A DNA stretch of 64,000 nucleotides from NCBI RefSeq assembly GCF_024666615.1, contig NZ_CP088297.1, positions 3,224,001 to 3,288,000 of the forward strand, read 5' to 3'. The notes under the pieces were generated by a model that was not told where the DNA came from, did not search any database, and worked only from the letters and a program-made list of their open reading frames with translations. Below, piece by piece: positions 9,473-20,487 of the stretch. The position numbers and the translations under genes are program-made. Each line of letters starts with the position of its first letter. Position 1 is the first letter of the stretch. This stretch comes from Aquabacterium sp. J223. Its GTDB lineage: Bacteria; Pseudomonadota; Gammaproteobacteria; Burkholderiales; Burkholderiaceae_C.

Positions 9473-10213
9473 TCAGCCCCCCGCGGTCGGCCGCTTGCGT
9501 GCCGGCGGCACCGGCATCGGCGACACCGGCACCGGCTCGGCCGCCGCGGCGCCGCCGCGCTGGTCGAGTGCGTCGCTCATGCCCATCAGCACGCCGCTGA
9601 CCAGCGTGGCGTAGCTGTCCATCAGCGCCTGCGTGGCCTTGACGCTGGCCGCCCGCGTCTCGCGGAAGGCGTCCTGCATGCCGCGCAGCTGGCTGGTCAC
9701 CTGCTCGACGATCTGGCTGGCCTGCTGGCCCGACTGGCTGCCGCCGGCCTGCAGCCGCTCCAGCACGGCACCCCATTGCGCCGCCACCTGGTCGCTGGCG
9801 GACTGGCCCGCCTTCTCGATGGCTTCGAGGAAGCCGTCCTCCATGCGCTCCAGCTCGTCGAGGGCCTTCTTCAGCGGCTTGCCCTGCACGTCCGCGCCCT
9901 GCTGGATCAACCGCTGCATCGCGACCCGGTGCGCTTCCACCGCCTGCAGCAGCGCCTGGTCCATGCCGGACACGGCGGTGTCCAGCAGCTGGGTGGCATC
10001 GGTCTGGCCCATGCCGCTCTGCGCCACGCCGGCACCGGCCGCCTTGGCCACCGACTGCAGCACGTTGCGCACGTTCTTCAGCGTCATCTCCCGGCTCTGC
10101 AGCGCGGTGAGCGTGGCCTGGGTGACGGCCTTGCGCAGCTGTTCGGTCTGCTGCGCGCTGGCGGTGGAAAACAGGTCGACCAGCGCTTGCTGGTCGATCA
10201 GGGACTTGGCCAT
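9473..10213 (-). CDS. Phasin-like coiled-coil protein
   Basis: This 246-residue soluble protein is almost entirely predicted helix, with heptad-like runs of Ala, Gln and Leu (for example [19 protein letters not shown] and [20 protein letters not shown]) and a Pro-rich tail ([13 protein letters not shown]). It has no cysteine and no signal peptide. The composition resembles phasins and other granule-associated helical proteins of Burkholderiales, but the family assignment is tentative. AGGAG lies 7 bases before the chosen ATG (10213); an in-frame extension to 10363 lacks a ribosome binding site and reads as basic low-quality sequence. It is divergent from acnA. Confidence 0.55.
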   Translation of the reverse strand: MAKSLIDQQALVDLFSTASAQQTEQLRKAVTQATLTALQSREMTLKNVRNVLQSVAKAAGAGVAQSGMGQTDATQLLDTAVSGMDQALLQAVEAHRVAMQRLIQQGADVQGKPLKKALDELERMEDGFLEAIEKAGQSASDQVAAQWGAVLERLQAGGSQSGQQASQIVEQVTSQLRGMQDAFRETRAASVKATQALMDSYATLVSGVLMGMSDALDQRGGAAAAEPVPVSPMPVPPARKRPTAGG

Positions 10214-10373
10214 GGCGGATCTCCTGGTGGGTGGCAGCCGGTCGACCGCAGGACGGAGGACACGGGCGCCGAAGGAACGACGCCAGCACCATACCGCGGC
10301 CCGCCGCGCCGGGGAACGGCACCCACCCTGGCGCGGCCGACGTGGGCGCGCGGTCTTCGTCATCGGCGCCGGA

Positions 10374-10392
10374 CACGGTATTTGCTACCGTG
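10374..10392. promoter_or_regulatory. 19-bp inverted repeat upstream of acnA
   Basis: The arms CACGGTA (10374-10380) and TACCGTG (10386-10392) are exact reverse complements separated by TTTGC. The site sits 63 bp before the acnA start in the divergent region shared with the phasin-like gene. It could be an operator for acnA, but no regulator can be named and it does not match the acnB palindrome. Confidence 0.4.
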
Positions 10393-10455
10393 CGGTGTTG
10401 TGCCGGGGCCGCCGCCCCCGCGCCCGCCTTCGCGACCGCCCCCTTGGAGCCCGCC

Positions 10456-13215
<2,760 letters not shown>

Positions 13216-13326
13216 GGACTCCAGGCAGGGCCTGGGCCTTCGGGGCCGCGGGCCGGCCGGCCCGCGGGGCCTCTGCCGCAGCCGCTCGTTGACGGAAACG
13301 ACCCTCCGCTGCGCCATCATCGGCGC

Positions 13327-14457
13327 GTGGAGCCGTTCAAGAACCTCATCAACCCCGGCCTGGTGCGGGCCATGGCCACGCACCTGGCCCGGGTGTCTCG
13401 GGCCTTCGACCGGCCGCGGTTCGAGGCGGGGGCGCTGGCGGGCCTGGAAGCGCTGGAACTCAAGGCCCGGGCGCTGCACGTGTGCGACGCGCTGGAAGCC
13501 GCGCTGCCCAACGACTTCGCGACCGCCGCCGGGGCGCTGACCGCCGCGCTCGGGCCTGCCGGCGAGGGCGACGACCTCTCCACCCTGCGGACGGGCGACG
13601 CCGGCCTGGGCGGCTGGGCGGTGTGGCCGATGAGCGAGTACGTCGCCCGCCATGGCCATGCCGACGTGCCGCTGGCGCTGCAGACGCTGCACGCGATGAC
13701 GCAGCGGTTCTCGGCCGAATGGGCCATCCGGCCGTTCATCCAGCGCCACCCCGACACCACCTTCGCCACCCTGCAGCGCTGGACCACCGACCCGAGCGCC
13801 CATGTGCGGCGGCTGGTGAGCGAAGGCAGCCGGCCCCGCCTGCCCTGGGGGCTGCAGCTGAAGGCGCTGATCGTCGACCCCTCGCCGACGCTGCCGCTGT
13901 TGCGTGCGCTGCAGGACGACGAGAGCGCCTACGTCCGGCGCAGCGTCGCCAACCACCTGAACGACATCGCCAAGGACCACCCGGCGTTGGTGGTGCAGTG
14001 GCTGCACGACCACCTGCCCGGGGCGCCCGCGCCGCGCCAGGCGCTGCTGCGCCATGCCTGCCGGACGCTGGTCAAGCAGGGGCACCCTCAGGTGCTGCAG
14101 GCCTGGGGCCTGGGCACGCCGCTGCGCGGCGAGGCACGGCTCACGCTGTCCGCCGACCGGGTGGTGGTGGGCGGCTCGCTGCGCCTGGAGGTGCGGCTGC
14201 AGTCGACCCGCCGACGCGGCGACCAGGCGCTGGTCATCGACTACGCGGTGCACCACGTCAAGGCCCGTGGCGGCACTTCGGCCAAGGTGTTCAAGGGCTG
14301 GCGCTGCACCCTGGCGCCGGGGCAGTCGGTCACGCTGTCGCGGCCGCATTCGTTCAAGCCGATCACCACCCGTCGCTACCACGCCGGGCGGCACCGCATC
14401 GAGCTGCTGGTCAACGGCCGGGTCGAGGCCGAGGCAGCGTTCGAGCTGGCGCTGTAG
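13327..14457 (+). CDS. AlkC-type DNA alkylation repair protein with C-terminal Ig-like domain
   Basis: This 376-residue protein starts at GTG. Residues about 1-255 are helical HEAT-like repeats with the signature WAIRPFIQRHPDTTFATLQRWTTD and HVRRLVSEGSRPRLPWG, typical of AlkC/AlkD-type glycosylases that excise 3-methyladenine and related alkylated bases. Residues about 270-376 (from RGEARLTLSADRVVVGG) form a beta-rich domain without further helical repeats, matching the Ig-like C-terminal domain of one AlkC subgroup. It lies 111 bp downstream of acnA, and no strong terminator separates them. Assignment to AlkC rather than AlkD rests on the long N-terminal part and the Ig-like domain. Confidence 0.85.
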   Translation: MEPFKNLINPGLVRAMATHLARVSRAFDRPRFEAGALAGLEALELKARALHVCDALEAALPNDFATAAGALTAALGPAGEGDDLSTLRTGDAGLGGWAVWPMSEYVARHGHADVPLALQTLHAMTQRFSAEWAIRPFIQRHPDTTFATLQRWTTDPSAHVRRLVSEGSRPRLPWGLQLKALIVDPSPTLPLLRALQDDESAYVRRSVANHLNDIAKDHPALVVQWLHDHLPGAPAPRQALLRHACRTLVKQGHPQVLQAWGLGTPLRGEARLTLSADRVVVGGSLRLEVRLQSTRRRGDQALVIDYAVHHVKARGGTSAKVFKGWRCTLAPGQSVTLSRPHSFKPITTRRYHAGRHRIELLVNGRVEAEAAFELAL

Positions 14458-14469
14458 GCGCCGCTCCGG

Positions 14470-14823
14470 TCAGCGTCGCGCCGACCAGTCCGCGGGGTCG
14501 AAGCCCACCGTCAGCCTGCCGTCGCCCCAGGCCACCACCGGCCGCTTGATGACGCTGGGCTGCGCCAGCATCAGCGCGCGGGCGCCGGCCGCATCGCCGG
14601 CGGCGACCTTGGCCGCGTCGTCGAGCTTGCGCCAGGTGGTGCCCTGGCGGTTGAGCAGCCGCTCCCAGCCCAGTTGCGCCAGCCAGGCGTCGAGGCCGTC
14701 CGCCGGCACGCCGGCCTTCTTGAAGTCGTGGAAGCGGTGGGTGATGCGGTGCTCGTCCAGCCAGGCGCGGGCCCGCTTGACGGTGTCGCAGTTCGGGATG
14801 CCGTAGAGGGTGACGTCGGCCAT
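14470..14823 (-). CDS. ArsC/Spx-family thioredoxin-fold protein (YffB-like)
   Basis: This 117-residue protein has the ArsC-family N-terminus (MADVTLYGIPNCDTVKRARAWLDEH) with one active-site-type cysteine, followed by HDFKKAGVP and the conserved RPVVAWGDG region. The single Cys with no downstream partner is typical of the YffB/Spx-like branch rather than true arsenate reductase, and no ars genes are nearby. I use the ATG at 14823, which gives the family-typical start; an ATG four codons upstream is possible. It converges on the AlkC-type gene with a 12-bp gap. Confidence 0.8.
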   Translation of the reverse strand: MADVTLYGIPNCDTVKRARAWLDEHRITHRFHDFKKAGVPADGLDAWLAQLGWERLLNRQGTTWRKLDDAAKVAAGDAAGARALMLAQPSVIKRPVVAWGDGRLTVGFDPADWSARR

Positions 14824-14841
14824 GCCGGCGAGCATAGCCCG

Positions 14842-15342
14842 CTAGAACATGCTGCGACGCCGGCCGCACATCGGGTCGGGGCCCATGCCGGTGCTGGTGA
14901 CGGTGCCCTGCGTGTCCACCGACGCCTGGAACCAGGTGCAGAAGGGCGACACGTGGCGCCAGGACCAGACCTCGTCCGGCTGCCAGCCGCCGCGGCGGCG
15001 CTCCGACGGCCGCCCGATCAGGGCCTGCACCTGCTGCACCGTCATGCCGGGCTCGATGCGCATGAACTGCCGCTCGTCCAGCACCTGCTCGACCCGGGTG
15101 ACACGGCCCTGCGCGTCGAGGTCGACCATGAACGACTGCTTGCCGAAGGGCGGGTGCGAATACTCCAGCCGGGTGCCGCCGTCGGGCGCGGGGTGGCGCG
15201 CGGCCGGCGGGCCCATCCGGGCGATCACCTGCTCGGCGCTGATGCCGGGCTGGATGCTGCGGTCGGGGTAGCCGGCGCAGCCGGCGAGCACCGCCGCCGC
15301 GGCCAGCAGCACGGGAAGGGAACGCGATCGGCACGACGTCAT
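14842..15342 (-). CDS. BamE/SmpA-like outer-membrane lipoprotein
   Basis: This 166-residue precursor has a lipoprotein signal peptide ending in the lipobox LAGC. The mature part carries two related segments, GISAEQVIARMGPP and GMTVQQVQALIGRP, each matching the G-x-x-x-x-x-V-x-x-x-x-G-x-P pattern of SmpA/OmlA/BamE folds. A C-terminal region with two more Cys (SPFCTWF, DPMCGRR) follows. GAGGAG precedes the ATG. It is a paralogue-type protein rather than an obvious BamE: no ferric uptake regulator or outer-membrane assembly gene is adjacent. Confidence 0.75.
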   Translation of the reverse strand: MTSCRSRSLPVLLAAAAVLAGCAGYPDRSIQPGISAEQVIARMGPPAARHPAPDGGTRLEYSHPPFGKQSFMVDLDAQGRVTRVEQVLDERQFMRIEPGMTVQQVQALIGRPSERRRGGWQPDEVWSWRHVSPFCTWFQASVDTQGTVTSTGMGPDPMCGRRRSMF

Positions 15343-15407
15343 GGCTGGGCTCCTCGCCATTCGAGACCCCGATCGTGGCAACGGGCGGACCGGCGTGCGC
15401 CACCGGC

Positions 15408-16925
15408 TCAGGATGCCCGACCCTGCCATCCGGGCTCTGGCACCACGGCGCGCTCGCGCAGCCGTCGGCGGCGCTCGGTGAGCCGCTCGAACGGGAACAG
15501 GCTGCCCAGCGAGCCGGCCACCGACGACAGGCTGCCCACGGTGCGGACGGCCTCCAGCGCGAACTCCTGCATGACCACCCGCTCGCTGACCTCGCGCCCC
15601 TCGGTCACCCGCGACAGCGCGTGCATCACGTACAGCCCCAGCAGGACGGACAGAGCGAACAGGAACTCCCAGTGGGCGAAGCTGACCACCGCCCACTCGC
15701 CCTGGGCCCCGGGCGAGGCCCAGCGGACCACCGCCGACAGCTCGCTGGCCTGCAGCGCCTCGGCCATGGCGCCGGCGGCGATCGGCGCCAGACCGCCGGC
15801 GGCGGCCGACACCAGGCCGATCGCGGCCAGGAAGGCGGTGCCCTCGCCCTGCGGCGCCAGCTTCAGGCCGAGGTTGCCGGTGGCCAGGGCGATGCCGCCG
15901 GTGGCCACGCCCATCACCAGGTGCAGGCCGGCCAGCACCGCCAGCCGGGTCGCCGCACCGGCGAAGACGTCGACGAACACCAGCGCCAGCAGGCAGGCGA
16001 AGTACCCCGGCAGCGCCACCGACAGCACGGCCTTGTTGGTCAGCCGGTCGGACAGCCGGCCCCACAGGTACAGCGTCAACGCGTTGGCGCCCTGGCTGAG
16101 CACCCACAGCCCGGTCACCGTGCTGAGCGGCAGGCGCAGCTGCTGCAGCAGGAAGACGGTGAGGAAGGGAGCTGTGAGGTTGGACGCCAGGTTCCAGGCC
16201 CCGAGGAAGACCAGCAGCCGGCGGAAGTTGCGCTCCCGGAACGGCGCCGCCAGCCGCCGGCGCAGCGACCCCAGCGGCCCGGCGTCGGCCATGCACGGCT
16301 CCGGCGCGCGGGCCAGGTAGAAGGAGCTGACGAAGCCGCTGAGGCCGGCCAGCAGGAAGCACAGGCTGTACGGGTGCAGGCCGAGGTCGGACCCGAGGCC
16401 GTCGACCAGCGCTCCCGCGGCCAGCGTGCCGACGCAGGACAGCACGGTGCCCCACAGCAGGCGCCGGGCGAAGAACCCGCCGAGCGCCGTCCCGGGGATC
16501 AGCTGGTGCAGCCAGGCGTTCACCGCACAGGCGCCCACCGCGTGCAGCAGGGCGATGGCCACCTGCAGCGCCAGCAGCCAGCGCAGCGCCTGCGCCGGCG
16601 AAGCCAGCAGCGGCAGCAGCGCGGTGGCCAGGATGAGCCCGCGCGCGGCGGTGAGGGCCAGCACCGCGATGCGCTGGCGTCGCCGCACCCGCTCGATCAG
16701 CAGCGTGGCGGGCAGCTGGGCCGCCTGCGCCAGCACCGGGATGGCGGCGAGCAGGCCGACCGCCAGCGGCCCCGCGCCGAGCGACAGCGCGAAGGCCACC
16801 AGGATCACCCCGCCGGAGAAGGCCCCGGCGACGCTGGCCCAGGCCAGGTCGCGCACCAGGTCCTGCTGGCCGCGCGCCAGGCGATCGGGGGTGACGGTGG
16901 CCAGCGGGGGCGACAGCAGCGGCAT
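15408..16925 (-). CDS. MFS transporter
   Basis: This 505-residue membrane protein has about 12 hydrophobic segments, among them LAWASVAGAFSGGVILVAFAL, AVGLLAAIPVLAQAAQLPATLL and LWVLSQGANALTLYLWGRLSDRL, the last carrying an MFS-like GRLSDR loop. The C-terminal ~80 residues are a polar tail (EGREVSERVVMQEFALEAVRTV). The first ~20 residues are Pro-rich and cytoplasmic. The transported substrate is unknown. It shares direction with the BamE-like gene, 65 bp downstream of it, and is preceded by the terminator of the beta-helix lipoprotein gene. Confidence 0.8.
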   Translation of the reverse strand: MPLLSPPLATVTPDRLARGQQDLVRDLAWASVAGAFSGGVILVAFALSLGAGPLAVGLLAAIPVLAQAAQLPATLLIERVRRRQRIAVLALTAARGLILATALLPLLASPAQALRWLLALQVAIALLHAVGACAVNAWLHQLIPGTALGGFFARRLLWGTVLSCVGTLAAGALVDGLGSDLGLHPYSLCFLLAGLSGFVSSFYLARAPEPCMADAGPLGSLRRRLAAPFRERNFRRLLVFLGAWNLASNLTAPFLTVFLLQQLRLPLSTVTGLWVLSQGANALTLYLWGRLSDRLTNKAVLSVALPGYFACLLALVFVDVFAGAATRLAVLAGLHLVMGVATGGIALATGNLGLKLAPQGEGTAFLAAIGLVSAAAGGLAPIAAGAMAEALQASELSAVVRWASPGAQGEWAVVSFAHWEFLFALSVLLGLYVMHALSRVTEGREVSERVVMQEFALEAVRTVGSLSSVAGSLGSLFPFERLTERRRRLRERAVVPEPGWQGRAS

Positions 16926-16940
16926 GGGGCTCGGGGAACG

Positions 16941-16969
16941 AAAAAGGGCCGGTACGAGACCGGCCCTTT
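16941..16969 (-). terminator. Terminator of the beta-helix lipoprotein gene
   Basis: An 11-bp perfect stem (AAAGGGCCGGT / ACCGGCCCTTT) with a 5-nt loop has an A5 run on its plus-strand left side (16941-16945), which is a T tract on the minus strand. It sits 47 bp after the lipoprotein stop codon. Confidence 0.85.
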
Positions 16970-17016
16970 CCAGCAGGCGGCGAGCCCACGCCGGGTGGCG
17001 CGGCCCGGCCCGTCCG

Positions 17017-19404
17017 TCACTCCACCGCGCCCGCCGTGCAGGAGCCGGTGTTGCGCGCCCGGCCGCGCTGGTCGGTGGCGGGGCAGTTGCTGCCGGCGCC
17101 GCGCGCCGGGCTGTTGGCCGCCGGCGCCAGGGTCGGCGTCGGCCCGCCGTTGTCCTGCAGCGCGGTCAGCAGCAGCGGGTCGGTGAAGTGGATGCCGTTG
17201 ACGCAGGGGGTGTCCGCCGCGCCGCCGGTCGAGCGGTTGCGCGGCCACTGCTGGTTGCCGCTGCCGTTGCCCGGCGTGAAGAAGCACTGCATCGGGTTCC
17301 ACGGGTCCAGCGTGGTGTTGTGGACGAACAGCGTGTTGTGCACGCCGCCGTCGAAGTTGCCGGCCACCGCGCCGCTGAAGTAGCCCGCGCCGCCGGTGGA
17401 CCGGTTGAAGGCGAAGGTGACGTTGCGGACGACGCTGTCGCCGGTGTTGCCGTTCAGCCCCAGCGCGCCACCGAGCCCGGTGGTGGCGGTGTTGCCAGCG
17501 AAGGTGCTGTTGACGATGTTCAACCGGCTGCGGTCCAGCTGCGCCGCGCCATAGGTCCTCGCGCTGTTGTTGGCGAAGGTCGAGGCGGTGATGTCCAGCG
17601 GCTGCGAGTTCAGGATGAACAGCGCGCCGCCCTGTCGGGCCTGGTTGCCTTCGAACAGGCTGCGGTCGAGCGTGGTGCGGCGGGCGCTGAAGTTGGCCGT
17701 GCGGCCCAGCGCGCCGGCCAGCTCGTTGGCCCGGTTGTTGATGAAGCGCGAGCCGCAGACCACCTGGTCGGTGTCGTCGCTGCCGTCGATGCCGATGGCA
17801 CCCGCGTTGCCGCCCGCCCCGCCCTGCCCGGCATGGCCCACGCCGGGGCAGCTGGCCACCGCGCCGCTGGCGTAGTTCTGCCCGGTGCCGGTGGCGCTGT
17901 TGCCGTCGAACACGCTGTTGACGATGCGGCCGTTGCTCTGCAGCAGGCCGATGGCGCCCGAGTTCGAACCCGAGTTGCCGACGAAGCGGGAGCCGACCAC
18001 GGTGACGTCCAGCGAGCCCAGCGCGTAGATGCCGCCGCCGCCGACGTCGGGGCCGGGCGAGGCCGCCGCGTTGTCGCGGAACACCACGTCGATGACGTGC
18101 AGCCGCGCGTCGCGCACCTCGATGGCCGCGCCGGCGCCGCCGGCGAAGCCGTAGGCGCACTGCGGGTTGCCCGGGTTGGGCGCCACGTAGCCGGTGCCCG
18201 GCGCCTTGCCGTTGGCCAGGGTGATGCGCTGCAGCGTCAGGCCGAGGTTGTTCGTGCGGTAGTTGCTCTGCCACAGCCGCAGCAGCCGCACGCTGTTGCC
18301 GCCGTCCAGCGTGACCAGGCCACCGCCGTCGATCACCGAGTTGCGGTTGGTCGGGATGTCCAGCGTGCGGGTCAGGCGGATGGTGGCGGGCGCCGCGCCG
18401 CAGTTGAAGGTGACCGCGGCGTTGTTGGCCACGGCGTTGCGCAGCGCGTCCTCGGTGCAGCTGGCCGGGCTGCCGTTGCCGACCACCGCGGCGCCGGCGG
18501 TGCTCGCCAGGCCGATGGGCGGCGTGCAGACCTGCGGCGTCGCGGCCACGGGCGACGGTGTGGGGGCCGGCGTGGGGGCCGGCGTGCTGCCGGCCACCAG
18601 CTCGCAGCGCTTGGTCACGCCGTAGGCCGGGTCGCCGCCGAAGAACGCGTTGCTGCACTGGCCACTGCCGGTGACGGCGCGGCTGAGCCAGCGCGTGTCG
18701 GCGCCATAGCGCACGGTCTGCGTGCCGCTGACGCTGAAGGACTGGTACTCGTTGGCCAGGAAGGTGGCATCGGTGCTGCCCGGCACCAGCTCGCAGCGCT
18801 TGGCCAGGCCGGCGGCCGGGTCGCTGCCGAAGAAGGCGTAGGTGCATTCGCCGCTGCCGTTGACCGTCTTCGTCACCCAGCGGCCCTCGGTGCCGAAGCG
18901 CACGCTCTGCGCGCCGTTGGTGCTGAAGCCCTGCCATTCGTTGGCCAGCAGGTTCTCGGCGCCGACCGGCACCAGTTCGCAGCGCTTGGCGTAGCCGTAG
19001 GCCGGGTCGTTGCCGAAGAAGGCGTTGGTGCACTGGCCGCCGTTGTAGAGCGTCTTCACCACCCAGCGGTTGTCCAGACCGTAGCGCACCGTCTGCACGC
19101 CGCCGAAGGAGAAGCTGCCGCCTTCGGCGGCCAGCGGGCTGGTGGTGACCGCGGCGAGCACCGTGCGGGTGGTCTGCTGCTCCGGCGTGCCGGACGCTTC
19201 GTCGCTGGACGAGACCGCCGCGGCCGACGTGCCGACCGCGGTGCCGTCGTCACCGCCACCCCCGCAGCCGATCAGGCCGGCGGCCGCGGCCAGTGCGAGC
19301 GCCAGGGGCGCGAGGGGACGGCGCAGGGGGGCGCCGAGGAGGACGGGGGAAGAGGCGAAAAGCGCCTGGACAGGGACAAGCGGATGGAAGGTACTGCGGG
19401 TCAT
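17017..19404 (-). CDS. Large lipoprotein with three tandem repeats and a C-terminal right-handed beta-helix
   Basis: This 795-residue precursor has a long N-terminus leading to a lipobox (AAGLIGC, Cys47), so it is probably lipid-anchored and faces the periplasm or cell surface. Residues 98-275 hold three repeats of about 62 residues with a VRYG..RW..K....G.GQC.NAFFG.DPAYG..KRCELV pattern, two Cys each, followed by a Pro/Thr linker (STPAPTPAPTPSP). From about residue 290 a CSLREAI-like start (CTEDALRNAV) leads into many NxxF/NSxF rungs (SRFVGNSGSNSGAI, SLFEGNQARQGGAL, STFAGNTATTGLGGAL), as in polymorphic-outer-membrane-protein-type beta-helices. Many Asn and Gly and few Lys suggest an extracellular protein. 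It is monocistronic. Function is unknown; adhesion or carbohydrate binding is only a guess. Confidence 0.8.
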   Translation of the reverse strand: MTRSTFHPLVPVQALFASSPVLLGAPLRRPLAPLALALAAAAGLIGCGGGGDDGTAVGTSAAAVSSSDEASGTPEQQTTRTVLAAVTTSPLAAEGGSFSFGGVQTVRYGLDNRWVVKTLYNGGQCTNAFFGNDPAYGYAKRCELVPVGAENLLANEWQGFSTNGAQSVRFGTEGRWVTKTVNGSGECTYAFFGSDPAAGLAKRCELVPGSTDATFLANEYQSFSVSGTQTVRYGADTRWLSRAVTGSGQCSNAFFGGDPAYGVTKRCELVAGSTPAPTPAPTPSPVAATPQVCTPPIGLASTAGAAVVGNGSPASCTEDALRNAVANNAAVTFNCGAAPATIRLTRTLDIPTNRNSVIDGGGLVTLDGGNSVRLLRLWQSNYRTNNLGLTLQRITLANGKAPGTGYVAPNPGNPQCAYGFAGGAGAAIEVRDARLHVIDVVFRDNAAASPGPDVGGGGIYALGSLDVTVVGSRFVGNSGSNSGAIGLLQSNGRIVNSVFDGNSATGTGQNYASGAVASCPGVGHAGQGGAGGNAGAIGIDGSDDTDQVVCGSRFINNRANELAGALGRTANFSARRTTLDRSLFEGNQARQGGALFILNSQPLDITASTFANNSARTYGAAQLDRSRLNIVNSTFAGNTATTGLGGALGLNGNTGDSVVRNVTFAFNRSTGGAGYFSGAVAGNFDGGVHNTLFVHNTTLDPWNPMQCFFTPGNGSGNQQWPRNRSTGGAADTPCVNGIHFTDPLLLTALQDNGGPTPTLAPAANSPARGAGSNCPATDQRGRARNTGSCTAGAVE
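18580..19113 (-). repeat. Three tandem copies of a ~62-codon repeat inside the lipoprotein gene
   Basis: Protein residues 98-157, 158-220 and 221-275 align without large gaps; the shared core is G-x-QxVRxG-x-x-x-RW and KRCELV, with two conserved cysteines per unit. DNA identity is visibly high, for example the recurring plus-strand string CACCAGCTCGCAGCGCTTGG or close variants at three sites. This suggests internal duplication of one module. Confidence 0.85.
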
Positions 19405-19540
19405 CTCGCGACGCGGTCTGCGGGGCCGATAGGGGCGCGCAGTGTCGTGGCCGCTTCCGCGGGACCTTTAACGCGGCAGGTTTCAAACGTGTCACGACAC
19501 CCTGGGTTACCCGGGGCGTAACGGAAGGCAGGCGGGGGCG

Positions 19541-19624
19541 GCCGTGCAGGTCGGGCCACGGCGCCGCCGTGCGGCCCAGGCCCGGGCGCCGCCGTGCACG
19601 TCAGGCCACGGCGCCGCCCTGCGG
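19541..19624. repeat. 34-bp imperfect direct repeat, 50-bp period, over the 3' end of the PEBP gene
   Basis: The segments 19541-19574 and 19591-19624 match at 31 of 34 positions. The second copy covers the last codons and stop of the PEBP-family gene; the first lies beyond the stop in the gap before the beta-helix lipoprotein. It looks like a local duplication of the gene end. Confidence 0.7.
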
Positions 19625-20254
19625 ACCGCCGGCCAGCGGCACCGCGGCCGTCTCGGCCGCGCCGTCGCGCACCGAGGTGTCGTGCCGTTCGTAGGTGCCG
19701 ATCAGGCAGCCGCTGGCGATGGCCTGCTCGGCCAGCACCCGCAGCACCTCGTCGCGGCCCGGCGTGGCGGACCAGGCCGTCGGGCCGGCCAGCGCGAAGA
19801 CCTGGAAGGCGTAGCGGTGCACGCCGTGGCCCGGCGGCGGGTCGGGTGGCAGCCAGCCCGCGCGGAGATACGAGTTGCGACCAAGACGCCCCGATGGGTC
19901 AGGGCCGGCGTGACGGTTCAGGGCAGATTCCGGCAGCGACCCGTCGCCGGTGGGCAGGTCAGCGGCGATGGCGTGCACCAGCGGATGGGGCGTCGGCGAG
20001 TCGGCGTCCTCCACCAGCAGCAGCACCGACGTGGCCGCCGGCGGCACGCCGGTCCAGGCCAGGGGCGGGGAGCGGCCCTCGCCGTCGGCGGTGTAGAGCG
20101 CAGGGATCGGCCCATGGTCGACGAAGGCCAGGCTGCTGACCTGCAGGGCGCCCTGGCCCTGCCTCAGCGGCAGGCGCCAGAAGGCCAGTTCGTCGAGGCC
20201 GGCGCGGCGGTCGCGCAGCGCATGGCCGAGGGCGTCGGGCAGCTTCTCGAGCAT
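19601..20254 (-). CDS. YbhB/YbcL-type Raf-kinase-inhibitor-like (PEBP) protein
   Basis: This 217-residue protein belongs to the bacterial phosphatidylethanolamine-binding-protein family. The typical core is present: YTADGEGRSPPLAWTGVPPAATSVLLLVEDADSP, HAIAADLP, and GVHRYAFQVFALA. I place the start at the ATG giving MLEKLPDALG, which matches the usual N-terminus of Burkholderiales members; the longer in-frame start would read through the tRNA terminator region. The C-terminus ends in a Gly/Ala tail that is duplicated in the DNA downstream. The biochemical role of these proteins is not established. Confidence 0.85.
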   Translation of the reverse strand: MLEKLPDALGHALRDRRAGLDELAFWRLPLRQGQGALQVSSLAFVDHGPIPALYTADGEGRSPPLAWTGVPPAATSVLLLVEDADSPTPHPLVHAIAADLPTGDGSLPESALNRHAGPDPSGRLGRNSYLRAGWLPPDPPPGHGVHRYAFQVFALAGPTAWSATPGRDEVLRVLAEQAIASGCLIGTYERHDTSVRDGAAETAAVPLAGGPQGGAVA

Positions 20255-20311
20255 GCGTCCATCACGGCAAGCGGTGTACCGACGCGGCGGCTCCGGGCGA
20301 TGGCACAGAAA

Positions 20312-20347
20312 GCAGAAAGCCCCGCCGATCAATCGATCGACGGGGCT
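20312..20347 (-). terminator. Terminator of tRNA-Ser
   Basis: A stem AGCCCCG / CGGGGCT extended by CGAT / ATCG across one mismatch is followed on the minus strand by a T-rich stretch (GCTTTCTGCTTTCTG). It lies directly downstream of the tRNA gene. Confidence 0.75.
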
Positions 20348-20354
20348 CGGGTGT

Positions 20355-20447
20355 TGGCGGAGTCGGAGGGATTCGAACCCTCGATGCAGGTTTTGCCCAC
20401 ATACTCCCTTAGCAGGGGAGCACCTTCGGCCACTCGGTCACGACTCC
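20355..20447 (-). tRNA. tRNA-Ser (anticodon GCU)
   Basis: The minus strand reads GGAGTCG at the 5' end, pairing with CGACTCC near the 3' end, then discriminator G and an encoded CCA. The loop CTGCTAA gives anticodon GCU. A long variable arm (class II tRNA) and GGTTCGAATCC T-arm are clear. It lies between lysC and the PEBP gene, as in related Burkholderiales. Confidence 0.96.
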
Positions 20448-20487
20448 AGCGCAGGCCGGCATTCTAACCAGCCGCGCGGCATTCACA

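Noticed and set aside
20312-20447. tRNA-Ser region as an integration (att) site
   Set aside because: There is no integrase, no duplicated tRNA 3' end and no foreign gene cluster beside it; the hairpin is a normal terminator.
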